From Karalla daura (taxonomy: Eukaryota; Chordata; Actinopteri; Chaetodontiformes; Leiognathidae): 64,000 nucleotides of DNA. The translations under genes and the position numbers were made by a program. Shown here piece by piece: positions 45,024 to 58,614 of this stretch (position 1 is the stretch's first letter; each line of letters starts with the position of its first letter). The notes beneath the pieces are model-generated. The model had not been told where the DNA came from. It made no database searches and saw only the letters and a list, made by a program, of their open reading frames with translations. The DNA lies in contig CM055190.1 of NCBI GenBank assembly GCA_029224185.1, positions 1,219,791 to 1,283,790 on the forward strand. The letters run 5' to 3'.

Positions 45024-45081
45024 TGGACACGGATGTCTCCTCCACGCTCGCTGGACCCTCGGGACATGGACGTCTTCCAAG
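45024..45081 (+). other. Possible orphan exon (58 nt)
   Basis: A pyrimidine-rich stretch ending CTCCTCCAG (acceptor) precedes 45024. A strong donor CCAAG|GTACGT follows at 45081/45082. One frame reads TRMSPPRSLDPRDMDVFQ, which I do not recognise. It could be a noncoding or lineage-specific exon or chance. Confidence 0.2.
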
Positions 45082-45143
45082 GTACGTGGCTCCCCGCACC
45101 CCCCCATGGTCATGGTGGAGGTGAGGGGCTCTCGTCTGGACCT

Positions 45144-45145
<2 letters not shown>

Positions 45146-45222
<77 letters not shown>
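45146..45222. repeat. (GT)n microsatellite
   Basis: About 38 GT units. Confidence 0.97.
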
Positions 45223-45223
<1 letters not shown>

Positions 45224-45347
45224 AGGGGAGCAGAGGAACACCAGGTGAAGCTCTGGAGCTCAGGTGACTGAGCAGAGCTGCAGTGTTGGTCATGAGCTGA
45301 GCTACTAGTTAACTCTATGCTAACAAACTAACTAACTGAAGCTGACC

Positions 45348-45350
<3 letters not shown>

Positions 45351-45432
<82 letters not shown>
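45351..45432. repeat. (GT)n microsatellite
   Basis: About 41 GT units, only about 130 bp from the previous array. Confidence 0.97.
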
Positions 45433-45436
<4 letters not shown>

Positions 45437-46094
45437 TTGGAGCATCTCAGAGCGAGCCTGTCATTCACCTGTTGGGCTGATGTCTTTCACATCCTGCTCC
45501 GTCAGGAACCTCTGAGGAGGACCTGGAGACAGTTTGTGTCAGTAGATGTGACTTAAAGGAACCAGGTAAACAGTTCAGATGTTGTAGAGACCCTGTCAGT
45601 GGAGAAAAAGGTCCAGTAGAAACATGTTAAAACTTGCTGAGAATGCACAGAAGAACCTGGGGCCTCGTCTGGGTCTGGATCCAGATCCACGGGTTTAGAG
45701 TTATAAAGCGATTATTTTTGTGCTTGATTAATCTGTCAATTAGATCATCAATTAATGGACTAGTTGTTTGGGTTTTAAAATGATGCAAAAACTAAAAATG
45801 GTTAAAGGCTGTTCTACAAAAGCCAAGGTCAGGTCTTTAAATTACTTTTTAATCATCATTGTGTTCAATTCTCTGCCATTGAGGATGAAAGATAATAATC
45901 ATCTTTCAAAAGCTGAGATCAGAGGGTATTAACTTAAATTCTTGAAATCCTCCTGATTTTTAAATACCCAAATTAACGATCAAAATAGTTTTTGTTTATT
46001 TTACTTTATTACTTTATTTTTTGTAGCAGCTCTACATAGGCTACTTTGTAGTGTGTTACACGAATATGTGGATGAGTCACAACCAAATATCTGT

Positions 46095-46154
<60 letters not shown>

Positions 46155-46492
46155 CTTTTGTCTGTCTGCACATAATCACTGCATCAACAGATAGCAACAA
46201 CAACAAACTATTAATTTAATGCTCTGTGTTTATATCCTCAGAAGGATCATTTTCATTACCTGCACCCACAACCAGCAAGCACACACACACATACACACAG
46301 CCACCCTGGCAAAGAGCCGAGTCCTCCTGGTACCTCACACTTCACACTTACATAATGTGGCTTATGGCGAGGAGTGAAGGCAGTTTTTGGGAGCAGAGTG
46401 TGTGAGGCCCAGAGCTGCTGAGCTGAGTGTGAAAACGGCCGGATCATCCCGAGTCACAGCCTCCAGCTCCACACTGCTCACAAACACACACC

Positions 46493-46523
<31 letters not shown>

Positions 46524-46999
46524 CAATGCTCTGTGCAGCAGGTTCAGACAATATGGCCAAGCCACATGACCGGGCAAGAGTTGTTGAAAAAAAAGAGAGA
46601 AAAGTAAAAGGCCGTCAAAGGACAAAGTGGAGAGGTGAAGAGAGAGAGTGTGTGGAACATAATGTCAAAGCTGGTTACACAAGAGCAGTCGCACAAACAC
46701 AGCCCAGAGGATTAACAATAAGATAGAGCAGAGAGAAACGGTGGACACTGACAGTCTGTTCTGAATGCAGACAGAGCAGGACCAGAGGTCCAGGACCTAT
46801 GGCTCTGACCAAACCACTCATGTCGAGGCCAGATGTGGACACTGCAGAAGCTAGAGCATCCTGTTCTTGTTTCCATGCTGATGAGAGACCACATATGCTG
46901 AAGTCTGCTCGCTGACCTTCATCTGAACATCTAGAGCATCCTGCAGTCATGTCTTCTCCTTCACAAGCAGTAACTAACTGGGGATAGACTGGTGTTAGA
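45433..46999. other. Gene-free spacer downstream of kcna4
   Basis: No gene was recognised. Contains (CA)n at 46096-46151 and short CA runs near 46283 and 46490. Confidence 0.5.
46096..46151. repeat. (CA)n microsatellite
   Basis: About 27 CA units. Confidence 0.97.
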
Positions 47000-48465
47000 C
47001 TGGTGATAGCTTGGGGATAGACTGGTGCTAGACTGGTGCTAGACTGGTAGCCTGGCGTTAGACTGGTAGCCTGGTGATAGACTGGTGATGGACTGGTGTT
47101 AAACCAGTGTGAGCCTGCTGATAGTCTGGTGATAGAATGGTGTCAGACTGGTGTTAGACTGGTGATAGCCTGGTGTTAACCTGGTGTTAGACTGGTGATA
47201 AACTGGTGATTGACTAGTGTTAAACTGGTGTTAGACTGGTGTTAGACTGATGATAGCCTGTTGTTAGACTGGTGTTAACCTGGTGATAGCCTGGTGATAG
47301 ACTGGTGTTAGAATGGTTATAGCCTGGTGTTAAACTGGCAACGGACTGGTGAAAACCTGGTAATAAACTGGTGTTAAACTATTGATAGCCTGGTGTTAGA
47401 CTGGTCTAAGACTGGTGTTAGGCTGGTGTTAACCTGGTGATACACTGGTCTAAGACTGATGTTAGACTGGTGATAGACTGGTGTTAGACTGGTGATAGCC
47501 TGGTGTTAAACTGGTGTTATCTGGTGTTAGACTGGTGTTCAACTGGTGACGGACTGGTGTTAGACTGGCTTTACGTGGTGTTAGAATTGTGTTACACTGG
47601 TCTAAGACTGGTGATAGCCTGGTGTTAGACTGTTTTAAGACTGGTGATATACTGTTGACAGACTGGTGTTAGACTGGTGATAGAGTGGTGTTAGCCAGGT
47701 GATGGACTGATGTTACACTGGTGATAGCCTGGTGATAGACTAGTGTTAGACTGGTGTTAAACTGGTTTTATCTGACGTTGGATCTGTGTTAGACTGGTGA
47801 TGGACTGGTGTTAGAATGGTTGTATGTGGTGTTAGACTGGTGATACCCTGGGGATAGCCTAATGATAGCCTGGTCATAGACTGGTGTCAGACTGGTGATA
47901 CCCTGGTGTTAAACCAGTGTGAGCCTGGTGATAGACTGGTCTAACAGTGGTATTCGACTGGGGATAGTCTGTTGTTAACCTGGTGATAGATTGGTTTAGC
48001 CTGGTGTTGGACTGGTGTTAAACTGCCGTTAGCCTGGGGATCGAATGATGTTAGACTGGTGTTAGACTGAGTTTGAATGGTTTTAGACTGGATATAGCCT
48101 GGTGATAGAATGATGTTAGACTGGTATTAGACTGGTGTTAACCTGGCGAAGGACTGGTGAAAACCTCGTGATAGACTGGTGTTAAACTATTGATAGCCTG
48201 GTGTTAACCTGGTGTTACACTGGTCTAATACTGGTTTTAGACTGGTGATAGACTGGTGATAGACTGGTGTTTGCCTGGTGTTTGGCTGTTTTAAGTCTGG
48301 TGTTAGACTGGTGTTAACCTGGTGTTAGACTGGTGTTAACCTGGTGATAGATTGGTGTTAACCTGGTGTTAGACTGGTGTTAACCTGGTGTTAGACTGGT
48401 GTTAACCTGGTGTTAGACTGGTGTTAACCTGGTGTTAGACTGGTGTTAACCTGGTGATAGACTCC
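46980..48465. repeat. 1.5-kb degenerate minisatellite (CTGGTGTTAGA/CTGGTGATAGC)
   Basis: The whole stretch is built from variants of CTGGTGTTAGA, CTGGTGATAGC and CTGGTGTTAAC at roughly 11-12-bp spacing. It is highly diverged in the middle and nearly perfect at the right end (48300-48450), which suggests recent growth at one edge. Confidence 0.95.
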
Positions 48466-48647
48466 TTCACTTGAGAGCTCAGAAGTCAATCAGCAGCCTC
48501 ACAGGTTCAAATAGACCAGCAGTGAAAAAACAAAAGAACAAAATCTCTTCAAAACTCACCACATCCTCATTCATGGAGAAACACTTTGATTTTCAGTTTC
48601 TGGTGAATTTCATTGTCTTTGCTTCCTGACTCCCTCAGTCTCTAGCC

Positions 48648-49042
48648 ATGTTTCCACTATGTGGTACCAGCTCGACTCGACTCAATGCAACTTGGCCTTT
48701 TTCCATTTCTATTACATGGAATCTGGTGTCTGGTGCTGTTTTTTAAGTAGCTGTTTGGCTGCCGGGCCAAAGTGGGGGTCAAGCAGGGTGCTGACACAGT
48801 GACAAGCACATCGTGAGAACGTGGCACTAGAGCTGTCATGGCATCATCTATAATACCACGCCCTGGATTTCCTCCATTTAGTGTCTGTATTCAATTCCTC
48901 TTTTGTTTTACCAGTGGTGTCACGCTAAAGATGATGTCACGGGAGTTACGCACAGCGTTGCTATGATAACCGTGGACTCGTCAAGCGACACTATCCTGAA
49001 ACACGCTCCACAATACCGAGTCGAGTTGAGTCAGTACAACGT
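48648..49042. mobile_element. Second MITE copy related to 17585-18102
   Basis: The left end, TTTCCACTATGTGGTACCAG with CTCGACTCGACTC, matches the terminal repeat of the 17.6-kb element. The right end has GAGTCGAGTTGAGTCAGTAC in inverse orientation. Confidence 0.5.
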
Positions 49043-51030
49043 CAGACAAGACTTCCTCTGATTCTGGCTCCAAAACATCAGGGTGCATGTGGACGCATCA
49101 CTGCATAGCACATTCACTTTTTGTTTAAGGTTCATGTTTTGACAACTTCACTCTGAGGGTCACATGTTGTTGCTCTCGTCTGTCTGTATACACAGTTCCT
49201 CCTCTGATCCAAATCCTGCTCTCTTGAATCTTAAGGATTCATGCCACGGTCAGTGTGATTCCTGCACAAACAGGCATAAAGAGGCCAGGGGCCTCAGATA
49301 CACATCTGCTCCCTGGAAGTCAAAGCAAAAACAGGAATTCCACAGACCTCACATTAATCAGCCCGATAAAGAGCTGTCAGCCTGCTGCCAACACACACAT
49401 ACACATGGTGTTTGAAATAAATGTCCTCTAAATGTGAGCAACCTTCCTGTGAGATGATTAACAATGGCTGGAGTTGTTTCACAACCTGAATAGTCCAGTG
49501 AGGGGCAGTGACAGCGTCAGGCTGTGTCGCCTCCACACACTCACACACCAAGTCACCAGCTAGTGCGGTTTGTACTTTGGAACGAGATCTGGGTGAAGTC
49601 TGAGAGCAGAGGTATAGGGATCGTTATATGAGTGATTGTATTCAACGATTTAGTTTTATTAGCTGGTGATTTGTTGATGATGATTCGTCTTTGTGTGGCT
49701 GCATTAAGACCCGTCGCTGTTACTGGGTGATGAAGTCTACTGACTCCAGCTCCTCTCCCTCCCGCTCCCTCCTCCCGCTCCCTCCTCCCGCTCCCTCCTC
49801 CAGCTCCCTCCTCCCGCTCCCTCCTCCCGCTCCCTCCTCTCTAACCTGGCCTCTTCCTGAGCTGCTCACACTTCTCCTCCATTTTCACCTGAACAAAACG
49901 CTGCGGCCGCAGCCTGAGAGCACTGGCATGTCTGTAAGTCTAAACCAGCAGCGGTTAGGTAATGTCTGTAGTGAGGCTGCTCGGCCTCCTCTGGGTCCTG
50001 CTCTCTAGCCGACTGCTCTAATCATTATGGAACTGGAGTTGCTAATTACATGTGTGCTGCATGGTGGCTTCCTCCTCCTCCTCCTTCCTCTTGGAAACCA
50101 GAATCTGTCACAATGTTTACTGCTCCTCAAGACTGTCACCATCTCAACCTTCAGAAAGAGTTTGTTAGGAGCACACACTGATCAAAGGATCGTAGAATCA
50201 AGATCCATAAAAAGATAATGGAAAGTAGAATGCATCATATGATATTATATATTAGAAACATATGTAAAATATCAGCACATACTCTGAACACAGAAAATGT
50301 GAAGGAATGTGTGTGTGTAGCAGGTCAGTAGCTGCACATGATGAGAGTCCAGCTGCATCAAAGCCAGAGAAGAAGTTTTTAAAGAGGGGGTGGTACGTTT
50401 TTATTTCTTGCGTTTACCTGGTAGGTTTCTCCAATCTGCTACTCTCTTAGTGCCCCACCGTCAGAACTAAAGACATGCCAGACCTTTACCTCATTTTTAC
50501 TGTCAAAATTATTTATTTGCAGAATATTCGCTCAGTGAATGTTGAATGTAAAGATCTTCCAGATCTTTCCACTGTTGCTAGGGCGGTTGCTAAGGGTGCT
50601 CTGCCACCGCTCTGACTCGGCTCTTCTCCATCTGATGGATCAAACGCTCGCCCCATACATGTTTTGTGTCTTAGAGCAGTCTCTTAGAGCAGTCTCCTTT
50701 CAGTGAGAGTGTATGAGCTCTAGTTCATCCGGGAGATGTTTCCTTGTTTCTTGGTTGCTATGGGGTTGCTAGGGAAGCCATTCCTGCTGCACTGTATGCA
50801 GGAATCACCTCTAAACTATCACCAATAAATGCACATATTTTTGTTTTAAACCATATGGTCATGGTTATACATGGGTCTTTCAATACTGAGTAGATCGTTT
50901 GGTAGCTCTAATCTACTTTCCCAACTATGTGAAATTCTGACCAGGATTGCTGCAGTTGCTTCGGTCTAAGGTCAGCGACAGCTTGACTCCAGAACGAGCT
51001 CAGATGAGCCTGAACACACCTTGTTTTTAT
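49043..51030. other. Gene-free spacer
   Basis: No gene was recognised. A CTCCCGCTCCCTCCTC minisatellite lies at 49753-49842. Confidence 0.5.
49753..49842. repeat. CCTCCCGCTC pyrimidine minisatellite
   Basis: About seven copies of a 12-bp C/T-rich unit. Confidence 0.9.
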
Positions 51031-51034
51031 ACCC

Positions 51035-51235
51035 TGATGACACAGGCATGTTTCAAGATGGCCATGCCAGGGTTCATGGAGCTCAGACTGTGAAACAGGG
51101 GATCAGGGAGCAGGACATCATGTTCACATATAGATTGGCCAGACCTGAACCCCAGTGAGAAGCTCTGGGATGTGCTGGAGAAGGCTTCAGCTCGTGGTCA
51201 GACTCTCCATCATCAATGCAAAGTGAGACACTAAT
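51035..51235 (+). mobile_element. Tc1/mariner-type transposase C-terminal fragment
   Basis: The frame FQDGHARVHGAQTVKQGIR (second catalytic Asp region) is followed, after a one-base frameshift, by IDWPDLNPSEKLWDVLEKA (third catalytic region). Only this part of the gene remains. Confidence 0.6.
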
Positions 51236-52760
51236 AGCACTCTGGATGGAGATAAATCCTGGGACACTGCATAGCTTATGGAAACACTGGAACAGTGATT
51301 GTGTGCAGTCATCAAAACTAAAAGCAGTCTACCGAAATATTAGAATGTGAGAACATTTTTTAGAGGCTTTTTTTAGAGGCAACCGGCACTGTATTTCCAT
51401 CTTGTCTGTAAGCCCGTGTCTGTGTGTAGACTGGCATTTTTTTTTTTTACTTTTACTTTCCAGCCATGTCTCGTCCTGACACTGTCCTACCACCAAGTGT
51501 AGTAGTTGTCTCCTGAAGTCACATCAACATTCATATGAGTGACAGGATCAACACTGAGGCTGATCTGCATCTTTAAATTCTGAGATTGATGTCATATTTA
51601 AGCATAGATACAGAGCACACAGACAAACTCAGTGTTCCCACTGACAGGGGGCTTTGTCGGCTCACCTGCAGAGCACACTCACACACACGCACACACACAC
51701 TGGATGTGGGCCAGCAGAGGATTAGAGATGTGTCCTGGCAGAGGGAAGGTAAGCATGTCAAAGAGTTGTGGTGTGAAGTTTGGGCTTTATTCTCCTCATT
51801 TTGCAGAGTGCCACTAAACCTTAAACCCTGATGCTGCTGCTTTCTATCGACATGCTGAGATCTGATTAAATGGAGCAGCAGCTCCAACCTCCACAACTTC
51901 TACACACACACACACACACACACACCTGGACAGTGTGCATGCACCTGTCATCTATTCTAACAACTCCTGTACATTCAGTAGAAAAACGAGATTCAGAAGA
52001 GAAACATGATGTATTGTTCTTCAGATACACATTATAATAATATTACTAACAATAAAATGTATAAATTCTGTCCATATAACATATGTACATGTTAATGTAA
52101 TATTTGATTATGTTGCGTAGAATGTTAAACTTAGTATTAGTTTATATTAAAAATAGCTATTTCAAATATATGAGATTAAAAATGTTCTACTACAATAATT
52201 ATTGTAATGATATATGAAAACGCAACACACACACGCACACACGCACGCTGACGCACGCCTACCCACCCACCCGCAGATTTTGTTTGGAGAGATGTTGTCA
52301 CATCCTGTTCCTGCTTATGTAATGTTATGTGGGGCTGTTATGGTTCTATCGGCCTGTCTCATCAGAGCTGAAGCGACTTTCTTCCCTTGACTGGGGACCG
52401 CTGACCAGCCAGGTGAAAGCTGGTGTAACCTGCTGGATTACTAATCCCAAACAGCTGTAGTCAGTGATGAGTGTAACGTCATGAGAACCCTGAGGTGTCA
52501 CACAAACTTCATGCAGCAGCATGCATCATGCAGCTCTGAGCGTTGTGAATCTTGATGAAGCTTCCTGGTCACACCACGATGAGCGCCGCAGACATGTGAT
52601 GTTTAATCTGCAGACTAAGCCTCCTGCACCTTCATTTGCTGATTATCAGTTAGAGATGAGGGGAACCATTAGTGGATCACCAGAGCAGTGGGTATGGATG
52701 CAGGAGCAGAGTTAGGACCCACTGCTAACGGAGCTAATACTCCCATCATTCCATTAACTA
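51236..52760. other. Gene-free spacer
   Basis: Contains short CA runs (51667-51700, 51903-51926) and AT-rich DNA (52000-52220). No gene was recognised. Confidence 0.5.
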
Positions 52761-52764
52761 CCAC

Positions 52765-53145
52765 TAGTCTGATAGACTGGTCCTGGGCAGACTGGTTAAC
52801 TACCGCCAGGCTGGCATGGACTGGTCCTGAGCAGACTGGTTAACTACCGCCAGGCTAACATGGACCAGTCCTGAGCAGACAGGTTTATTACCGCCAGGCT
52901 GGCATGGACTGGTCCTGAGCAGACTGGTTAACTACCGCCAGGCTGACATGGACTGGTCCTGAGCAGACTGGTTAACTACCGCCAGGCTGGCATGGACTGG
53001 TCCTGAGCAGACTGGTTAACTACCGCCAGGCTGGCATGGACTGGTCCTGAGCAGACTGGTTAACTACCGCCAGGCTGGCATGGACTGGTCCTGAGCAGAC
53101 TGGTTAACTACCGCCAGGCTGGCATGGGCTGGTCCTGAGCAGTCT
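52765..53145. repeat. 45-bp minisatellite
   Basis: About eight copies of a unit containing CCGCCAGGCTGGCATGGACT and CCTGAGCAGACTGGTTAACT. The copies are nearly identical. Confidence 0.95.
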
Positions 53146-53640
53146 GGGTAACCGATGGAGCAGGTTAAAGATGTGTCCTCCAGAGTTCAGAGTGGATGGC
53201 AGGTTGCTGACCCTGCTTGTTAACCAGTCTCACCCAGTCTGAACAGTTTGATGATAAAAAGCTGTTACCACAGCAGACAGGAAGCAGGCTGGGTAACAAT
53301 CAAGTGGTAACTGTTGGTTGTTCTGTGATGAAAGCACCAAATTTGGTGCACCCATTGCTGAACATACGTTGTATGGATCTAGGTATTGGGTCATTGCAAG
53401 TTTTTAATTTGATTACTGTGGTGGCCATTTGTAAAAATGGCTGCCGGTTGTTTCTGACACATGCTTTGCCTACCCTACAGCTGATGTTTCATCATATAAT
53501 TTGTAGACATTAAAAGTGGGAAAAAACATTATTACAGTGTATCGAAACAGGTGTGACAGGCCTCTGGAGGGGGGTGGTGAGGGGGGGTGGATGGCCCAAT
53601 GTCCAGATTTGTTTGAAATATATCCACCAATACATATCCA

Positions 53641-53680
53641 TGTGATACAAGCACAATCCATATATTGTGCTTGTATCACA
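53641..53680. repeat. Perfect 17-bp inverted repeat, 6-nt loop
   Basis: Arms TGTGATACAAGCACAAT (53641-53657) and its exact complement (53664-53680) flank CCATAT. Confidence 0.97.
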
Positions 53681-55138
53681 AAATGAACGATTGTTGTGAT
53701 ATATCGAGATAAGCTGGCCCACTAACTACATTCTCTGGTGTTGACATAGACGCTATGAACTCTGGTTCCATCAGAACGACTATGTTCCACCTGCATAAAT
53801 GAGGACCTGATGATGCAGAAGGACCTCCCATCTCAGGTCAGGATCAGGCTGTTGTTAGTGTCTCCGTTAATGTTCTTTTACATTTGCTTTAGTATTAAAA
53901 GTGAGAAGTACTTTGCTAATGTGCAATAGCTGTGCACGTTTAATGAGAATCAGTTTTTCCATCAATCTGCCCATAACTATGTCCATGAATCAATCAGTGG
54001 TTTATAAAATGATAAAAAAAAACAGTGAAACTGCTTAAAGGCCAAGATCAGGTCTGTCCATGACTCGCTCTGAACTAAAGAAAATATTCACATTCAAGAA
54101 GATAAAAGCAGAGAATTTTGTCTTGTATCATTTTCTTTTGTTTTTGCTAAACGCTGAGTTATTAAAATTGTTATTGCATGAGTCCATCAATCAGCTAATA
54201 TAATACAATATAATACAATACAGAATATGAATATCCAAATATCCTTCAATTTAATATAAATCAAGGAATAATGAGATATTGCAGCTCCAGATGTTATGAA
54301 ACGACTCCTTCCCTGTCTAAAGCGCGGTTGTCGGACTCCCTGGATGATGGTTACTACTCAGCAATCTGCTCCAAACCGTCATGGAGTAAAAGCCAAGAGT
54401 GTCTAATCTCTTCTGAGGCAAAGCACAGGTACACTGGAACACATAGGTTACTCAGTCATTGTTTGCACTGATCGTTAGGGCATGTCTATTTGTTTAACAG
54501 GTGACTTTCCATCCATGGACTCATAGAGTGTGTTTGTTAAACTAGTTAGCTCACTAACTGCTTTTTATGGACGGGTTATTCTCTGATAGCCAGTACTGAT
54601 CGTATGGATCAGTGGGTCTGTCCAAAGGTTAGCTCCGCCCCTCATTCATCTCTAACCCTGTCCTCTCATCCAAATATGGTTTCATCTGGCTTCAAAGATT
54701 CAAGATGGCAGCACCCTTAATCCCTGGCGTCTGAAACAGACGCTCACCAACCTATGGTGAAGTCACAGGGTGTGTGTGGACAGTGTAGAAGAGATGACAG
54801 GTCCATCCTTCACTCAGGTATTTCAAGTTTGTTTGAAGACGTTCTCCTGGTGGTGAATGTGATCCTGTGAACAGTGTGGAGCTTCTGTTGGTCTCATCAG
54901 ATCATCCACTGAAGGTGTTTCTACACAATTCTACATGGAGTCTCTTCCTGCTCCATCCCATAGTTCTGGTCAAATCTGGTCCTGTTAGACTCTACTTTGA
55001 GGAGCATGGGTTTCCTATCTAACATCTTTACATGTTTCCATCCATCCATCTAAATAGTATATAAATATTTATACGATATGCTACTGGAGCCCTGCTGGAC
55101 ATGTCAGGAACTGCAGGCTCCTCTGCTGAGGCTCTGAT

Positions 55139-55140
<2 letters not shown>
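53681..55140. other. Gene-free spacer
   Basis: No gene was recognised. Confidence 0.45.
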
Positions 55141-55144
<4 letters not shown>

Positions 55145-55195
<51 letters not shown>

Positions 55196-55227
55196 TGCAG
55201 TCTATGATAGCGACTAGTTCTTCTTTC

Positions 55228-55270
<43 letters not shown>
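55145..55270. repeat. Paired (CA)n and (GT)n arrays
   Basis: (CA)n at 55145-55191 and (GT)n at 55230-55270 are separated by about 38 bp. Their opposite orientation makes an imperfect inverted repeat. Confidence 0.95.
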
Positions 55271-55272
<2 letters not shown>

Positions 55273-56036
55273 ATGACTACAGTCATCCAGCAGTTGGAGT
55301 CTTGGAGTCCTCAGATGAAGCAGCAGACTATAACACTGACCCACACTGAGCCGGGACGAGGAGATCTCCCTCTGTCAGGTCAGACGCTCTGAGGCTGTTT
55401 GTTTTGTTGTTTGGTCTTACAGGGTTCATAAGTTTTTAAAGAATCCTGGAAAAGTCCTGGAACTTTCTTTTTTCATTTCATGATGATGACACTCAGTAAT
55501 AACACCCCCTGTGGGTGAAAATTTCCCACCAGAAAATCTCAACCATTGATCTGATCAGTCGCTGTCCACGTCAGGTCATGTGTGATGTGTGGAGTGAGGT
55601 GGAGGATGCAGATCAGCTGAGCTGCAACATGCAACAGCTAACTGATTAATCAACTATTAGTCAACTACTTAATCACTGATTAATTGATTTAAGCATTCAA
55701 ATCCGTGGGAATAAGAAAGTAAGACATTAAGTAAGAAATTAAGAGAATTCAGCTTCTTAAATGTGAATATATTCTGGCTTCTACAGTTTCTGCTACAGAG
55801 AGTTGGATGTCTTTGAGGTGAGGACAAAATCAAGGCCTTCACAGCTGATGATGTCTTCTGCATCATTATAAATCTGTAAAAAATTAATCAATTAATCCAG
55901 AAAGTTTTCAACAGATTGTGGGACTACAAAAATAATGGTGTGTTGCAGCTTTAGTCCACAGTAAAGTTCACGTTCAACTGTCTGAGCTCTGGGGTTAAAC
56001 CTGGGGTTAAACCTCCAGCTCTGACAGGTGAGGAAC

Positions 56037-56039
<3 letters not shown>

Positions 56040-56092
<53 letters not shown>
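56040..56092. repeat. (CT)n(CA)n microsatellite
   Basis: A short CT run passes into about 21 CA units. Confidence 0.95.
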
Positions 56093-56098
<6 letters not shown>

Positions 56099-56338
56099 CC
56101 TGTGTGTGAGCAGAGTGAGCTCCCTGAGGACGGGGCGGAGGGCATCGTAAGTCATGAGGAAGTGGAGCCGTGTTTGGGGAAAATGCAGCGGTTGCTGTGG
56201 TGACGGGATCGGAATATCTGATAGAGAGCTGGTCTGTGGAAAACTCTCTCCTCACGCTGTGTGCTGCTGTGTGTCTGTGTGTGTGTGTTGATGTTGCTAA
56301 ATCTTTTTTCTTTTCCATGTCTCAGCCTCAGTTTGGAA

Positions 56339-56340
<2 letters not shown>

Positions 56341-56412
<72 letters not shown>

Positions 56413-56432
56413 TGTGTGTGTGTGTGTGTGTC
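56341..56432. repeat. (GT)n microsatellite
   Basis: About 45 GT units with one CT interruption. Confidence 0.97.
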
Positions 56433-56520
56433 GGAGCACTGGCAGCAGGAGAGCAGCGTATGAGAGTTGATGCAGTGAACATGCAGAGCACTGAGGACCA
56501 GGCCTGGATCAGTGTCAGGC

Positions 56521-56523
<3 letters not shown>

Positions 56524-56609
<86 letters not shown>
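56524..56609. repeat. (GT)n microsatellite
   Basis: About 43 GT units, roughly 90 bp from the previous array. Confidence 0.97.
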
Positions 56610-56612
<3 letters not shown>

Positions 56613-56758
56613 CAGCTGGGGAGCAGCTCTGGTCCTCGGCAGCTGAATTATGCATCACGCTGAATATTACACCGTGTCTATTTAAATGCAGTGCTTGTCC
56701 CATCTCCTCACTCTCAGGCGGCTGCAGAAAACTGTGAGGGGGAAACAAAGAGCAGTTG

Positions 56759-56761
<3 letters not shown>

Positions 56762-56795
<34 letters not shown>
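56762..56795. repeat. (CA)n microsatellite
   Basis: About 17 CA units. Confidence 0.95.
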
Positions 56796-56798
<3 letters not shown>

Positions 56799-58572
56799 CT
56801 GTCCCTGCAGGTTTAGGTTTCTCTGTATGTTTCCAGCCAGTGGATCAGGTCAGGGCCTCACAGCTGGGACCTGTCTGGTTCAGTCGGCAGGTTTCTGTCA
56901 TGTTTGTCATGTCATGAATTGTCATGACAGCGACTGTGTTGTGCTGTAGACTGTCCTGTTAGCCTCCATAAGCAGACAGGGCAGAGAGGGGAGCTGAGAT
57001 GCTAAATGGTCTGAGTCCAAGACGTCCTCCTAGATAGAGAACACAACCCAAAGAAGTGCTGGAGACAGGGTTCAGAAGAGGATGCTACCACAGAGAAAAA
57101 GCCAAGAAGGAACGTGACTGGTGGACGTCCAGATCATACTTTTCTTAGATCTTTGAATCAGATGTAGAAACAGTTGAGTCTCCTCCTCTGTCCATCTGGT
57201 CTGAAGGGAACTGGTCATGTGACCCCTACGTCAGGTAGGCGAGAGGTTCACATGAAGCTGCTTCTATTGAGATGGGTTGATTCAGGTCCTCAGGGTGATG
57301 GAAACACAGCCACTGATCCTGTGGTGTTTAATATCCATTCTGTGAACAACTCATTATGTATTGATGCATCTACTGTCTGTAGGGCCTCAGTGAAGGTCTC
57401 AGCAGAACTGTTGACTGTGTTGACTTGTTTCCTCTCTGGAGCCTGGACGACCCCGAGGGAGCGTCTCTTTATTGGCTTTGCGTCTGGAACACTGTGGCAG
57501 AACATCTCCAGTGGCTTGTTAGAATGAAGCCTTCTAGAGCCAGCCGTGCAGGCTCTGGAAGCTCCTCAGCTTCAGTAGTCTTCTCTTGAGGAGAAGTGTT
57601 GCTGCTTTCTGCTGTTCCTATCTGAACTGAGACCACGGTGAACACTCTCTCTCTCACTACTCTCTGTCTCTCTCTTTCTGTCTCACACACACACACACAC
57701 AGAGGCAGGCCGTGTGCCTCTGGCCGTGCTCCCTCCTCTCTCCTGGTGCCAGACCTAGGCAGAATGTTCCAGATGGAATAGTTTCCACGAGGTCGTGGGC
57801 ATAGTGAGGAGCAGAGCTGAGTAACGTGTTGCACATGACGTCAGGATGACACAACTTCTGAAAGCAACAAAAAAGAAAACATAGCAAACATCTGGACTTC
57901 TTCATCTGCAGGAGGATTTACACAGTCCTCTTTGTTTCTGACTACCTGAGGATCTGGCTCCCCCACTCTCCTCCAGCATCCTCCAACACTTGTGAGCAGA
58001 ATATTGCACATATAGACTGTGCTATTGGACAGCGATAGCACTGACAGTGAACCCGTAGGGCTACACATAGGTGTGGACGTGCAGACTGAATGTGGACCCA
58101 AACTCCTGGCTCCACAAACTGCCCTTCAATCAGTGATAATGTCACAGAGGAGGTGGGGGGGGGGGCTTTGTTCATGGAGATACATGGAGCGTTCAGATCC
58201 CTTCACTGTCCTCCAGAGCTGGCTTAAACAATAGGTTGAACACAGGCTTCTCCTGAAGGCATGTTACTGCCAGAGAGACGTTAACGACTGATACTGAAGG
58301 ATCTGATTGCATCTGATTACATCTGATTTTGCTTCAACACCACTGAGTGATTTGATGCTGCCTGTTTACCTAACAGAACTGCAACAAACCGTCTGTGAAT
58401 AAATAATTTTATAAACCAAACGACTGATGGATGAATGGAGAGAGTGATGGACATGTGAATGGACTCGGTACCGCAAACAACCTGACGTGTTCTCCTCATT
58501 TTCATAAAGTCACTCAATAACAGTGTTCCTGCTGAAGAGTTCTCCATCTGGCATCAGGGCACACACACACGC

Positions 58573-58614
<42 letters not shown>

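Noticed and set aside
52765..53145. CRISPR-like array (regular repeats)
   Set aside because: The 45-bp units are contiguous with no unique spacers, and the genome is vertebrate.
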